From Bacteroidota bacterium (GTDB lineage Bacteria > Bacteroidota > Bacteroidia > Bacteroidales > Prolixibacteraceae): a DNA stretch of 10,316 nt. Under the pieces are notes generated by a model that was not told the DNA's origin, made no database searches, and saw only the letters and a list, made by a program, of their open reading frames with translations. Where the stretch lies: the NCBI GenBank assembly GCA_030691295.1, contig JAUYEQ010000270.1:1-10316 (forward strand), read 5' to 3'. The translations under genes and the position numbers were made by a program. Below are positions 9,181 through 10,316 of this stretch, piece after piece; the first letter of the stretch is position 1, and each line of letters begins with the position of its first letter.

Positions 9181-9378
9181 ATTAACCACGAAGTGGTTGA
9201 ATGTGAATAGCCCTGAGTGAAACTCAGGGGGTACGGGAAGGATAGTTTTTTCAACCCTGCGAAGGGTTGAATTTGTTCGTCTTTGATATTCAACCATTTG
9301 CAGGGTTGTTGTTGTCTATCATTATTTTACCCCGGATTCCATCCGGAGCTATTAATATTAAATCCCTTCAGAATTGCA
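9181..9378. repeat. Cluster of REP/BIME-like palindromes
   Basis: Several short hairpins are packed into about 200 bases. A: 9184-9198, AACCAC-GAA-GTGGTT. B: 9211-9229, CCCTGAGT-GAA-ACTCAGGG. C: 9250-9271, nine-base arms TTCAACCCT around a GCGA loop. D: 9291-9308, a decayed relative of C with CAACC/GGTTG. E: 9332-9346, CCGGAT-TCC-ATCCGG. The reverse complement of E plus its flank (AATATTAATAGC + stem + GGGGT) matches the flank and stem of B (ATGTGAATAGC + stem + GGGGGT), so B and E are inverted copies of one unit. Past E, 9361-9376 looks like a decayed A-type stem in inverted order. The cluster fills the space between convergent genes and could also stop transcription from both sides. Confidence 0.75.
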
Positions 9379-9436
9379 AGTAAAATTGATAACTGAAAAA
9401 CTGAAATTATCAATTTATGAATTTTGTCGTGCACCC

Positions 9437-10162
9437 TTACCTAAGTCTTTCTACATTTTTGCCAATGATAACAAGCGCTGGCATGGGCGGTTTTTCACTG
9501 ACCATCAGCTGTTCAATGTTTCCGAGTGTGCCTTCGAAAGTGCAGGCACCGGGCTGCGAAACTTTGCTTAGAATCTGGACTTTTATTTCGGAAGAAAGAG
9601 AATTTTCAATCAACCGCTGCGCCAGTTTTACCAACTTACTCAGCCCCATATAAAAGATAATCGGAGAACCTGAATTCAGCACTGAAACAAAAGATTCCAG
9701 ATCACAGAAATCACCTTCACGATAATTCCCGGTACCAAAAAGAACCATGCTGTTTTTGCCACGCTCGGTAAGTGGAATTCCATACAAAGAAGCGGCGCCA
9801 AGCGCTGAAGTTACTCCGGGAATCACTTCATAGTCGAGGTTGTTTTCAATACAAAACCGGATTTCTTCGGCACCACGACCAAAAATCATCGGATCTCCTG
9901 ATTTCAGGCGAACCACTTTTTGTCCTTTCGAAGCCAAATCTATAATCATCTGATTGATCCATTCCTGCCGGTCTGTCTGATCCTGTCCGTCCTGATACAA
10001 TTTTCCAACATAAATCCGCTGAGCATCAGGTCTTGACAGGTTTAGAATTTCGTCGCTCACCAATGCATCGTGTAAAATACAATCCGCTTCCTGAATGCGT
10101 TTCAGCGCCTTTACCGTCAGTAATTCAGGATCGCCCGGACCCGCGCCAACGATGGAAATCAT
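9437..10162 (-). CDS. cobA: Uroporphyrinogen-III C-methyltransferase (SUMT)
   Basis: A 241-residue, single-domain cytosolic enzyme. It transfers two methyl groups from S-adenosylmethionine to C2 and C7 of uroporphyrinogen III, giving precorrin-2, the branch point to siroheme and cobalamin. Evidence: N-terminal VGAGPGDPELLT (5-16), the tetrapyrrole-methylase glycine loop; HDALVSDEIL (31-40); YVGK (51-54); LKSGDPMIFGRGAEE (86-100), the SAM-binding block; VIPGVTSALGAASLYGIP (113-130) followed by LTERG; and a C-terminal PALVIIGKNVERLR. Length fits monofunctional SUMT, and no dehydrogenase/chelatase domain as in CysG is fused. I chose Met at 10162 because the family motif begins four residues later. 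The frame stays open to an ATG at 10222, but the extra 20 residues are a translated G-rich repeat. The direction is convergent with the GH9 gene. Whether it serves siroheme or B12 synthesis cannot be told here. Confidence 0.93.
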   Translation of the reverse strand: MISIVGAGPGDPELLTVKALKRIQEADCILHDALVSDEILNLSRPDAQRIYVGKLYQDGQDQTDRQEWINQMIIDLASKGQKVVRLKSGDPMIFGRGAEEIRFCIENNLDYEVIPGVTSALGAASLYGIPLTERGKNSMVLFGTGNYREGDFCDLESFVSVLNSGSPIIFYMGLSKLVKLAQRLIENSLSSEIKVQILSKVSQPGACTFEGTLGNIEQLMVSEKPPMPALVIIGKNVERLR

Positions 10163-10214
10163 AGAAGCCTCCCCCAATCTAAAAGCCTCCCCCGCCCCCT
10201 CCGACTGAGGGGAG
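10163..10214. repeat. G/C-rich palindromic repeat element at the SUMT 5' end
   Basis: It contains two direct copies of AAGCCTCCCCC (10165-10175, 10183-10193; period 18) and a hairpin CCCCTC-cgact-GAGGGG (10196-10212). The minus strand carries three runs of five G's plus shorter ones, so a G-quadruplex is conceivable. Composition differs sharply from the AT-rich flanks. It resembles the short dispersed GC-rich repeats common in Bacteroidota intergenic DNA and differs in sequence from the 9181-9378 cluster. Confidence 0.65.
10168..10175 (-). promoter_or_regulatory. Shine-Dalgarno-like GGGGGAGG before the SUMT start
   Basis: On the minus strand GGGGGAGG ends five bases before the ATG at 10162, textbook Shine-Dalgarno spacing. 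This is unusual for Bacteroidota, which rarely use strong Shine-Dalgarno sites. It is one copy of a direct repeat (10165-10175 and 10183-10193) belonging to the G-rich element next to it, so it may be accidental. It supports the 10162 start over 10222. Confidence 0.5.
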
Positions 10215-10268
10215 AAATACATTGATTACATCTTTGTTTTCGAATACAGTAGTTGGCTTTCATATATA

Positions 10269-10316
10269 TCAGATTTTTTCGTTCTGTTCGAGATAGTCCA
10301 TCGGACTTGAGTAGAT
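10269..10316 (-). CDS. Possible C-terminal end of an upstream gene (partial)
   Basis: Reading in from the right edge on the minus strand, one frame gives IYSSPMDYLEQNEKI and then TGA at 10271-10269. It lies 106 bases upstream of the SUMT start, a position that would suit the preceding gene in a shared transcript. Fifteen residues are too few to name a family, and the other two frames are also open for some distance, so this is tentative. Confidence 0.3.
   Translation of the reverse strand: MYSSPMDYLEQNEKI

Noticed and set aside
9181..9378. CRISPR array
   Set aside because: The repeated units are hairpins of different sequence, irregular in spacing and in inverted orientation, without equal-length spacers.
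10163..10222. Upstream SUMT start at 10222 adding 20 residues
   Set aside because: The extension translates a G-rich palindromic repeat and is not expected in the family; the canonical VGAGPGDPELLT motif sits four residues after the Met at 10162, which has a well-placed ribosome-binding sequence.

Overview
The window comes from a Bacteroidota chromosome, probably a Bacteroidales-type environmental lineage. Supporting signs are a Bacteroides-like ClpB N-terminus, a type IX secretion (T9SS) C-terminal sorting domain on a glycoside hydrolase, a TAnnTTTG-type promoter box, and dispersed palindromic intergenic repeats. No rRNA, tRNA, CRISPR array or transposase gene is visible.

Layout from left to right. 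(1) Positions 1-3747, minus strand: one uninterrupted reading frame encoding the first 1249 residues of a very large secreted protein; the gene runs off the left edge. It has a signal peptide, about five DUF11-like beta-sandwich modules, then a tandem array of about 112-residue repeats with ten cysteines each, cut by the window edge in the fourth copy. (2) Positions 3748-3966: AT-rich gap with a strong inverted repeat close to the start of the giant gene and a long terminator-like hairpin behind clpB. (3) Positions 3967-6555, minus: complete clpB disaggregase. (4) Positions 6556-6870: divergent promoter region. (5) Positions 6871-9138, plus: a secreted GH9 cellulase whose T9SS sorting domain is split by an in-frame TAA at 8986-8988; reading resumes in the same frame to a natural stop at 9138. 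(6) Positions 9139-9436: a cluster of short GC-rich palindromes, REP/BIME-like, between two convergent genes. (7) Positions 9437-10162, minus: uroporphyrinogen-III C-methyltransferase (siroheme/cobalamin branch), whose start abuts a G-rich palindromic repeat that supplies a Shine-Dalgarno-like sequence. (8) Positions 10269-10316, minus: possible last 15 codons of an upstream gene.

The genes do not form one pathway. clpB is housekeeping stress response, the methyltransferase belongs to tetrapyrrole synthesis, and the cellulase and the giant protein are envelope or extracellular products. The most unusual items are the cysteine-rich repeat array, the nonsense codon inside the cellulase sorting domain, and the two different palindromic repeat families next to genes on the right side.
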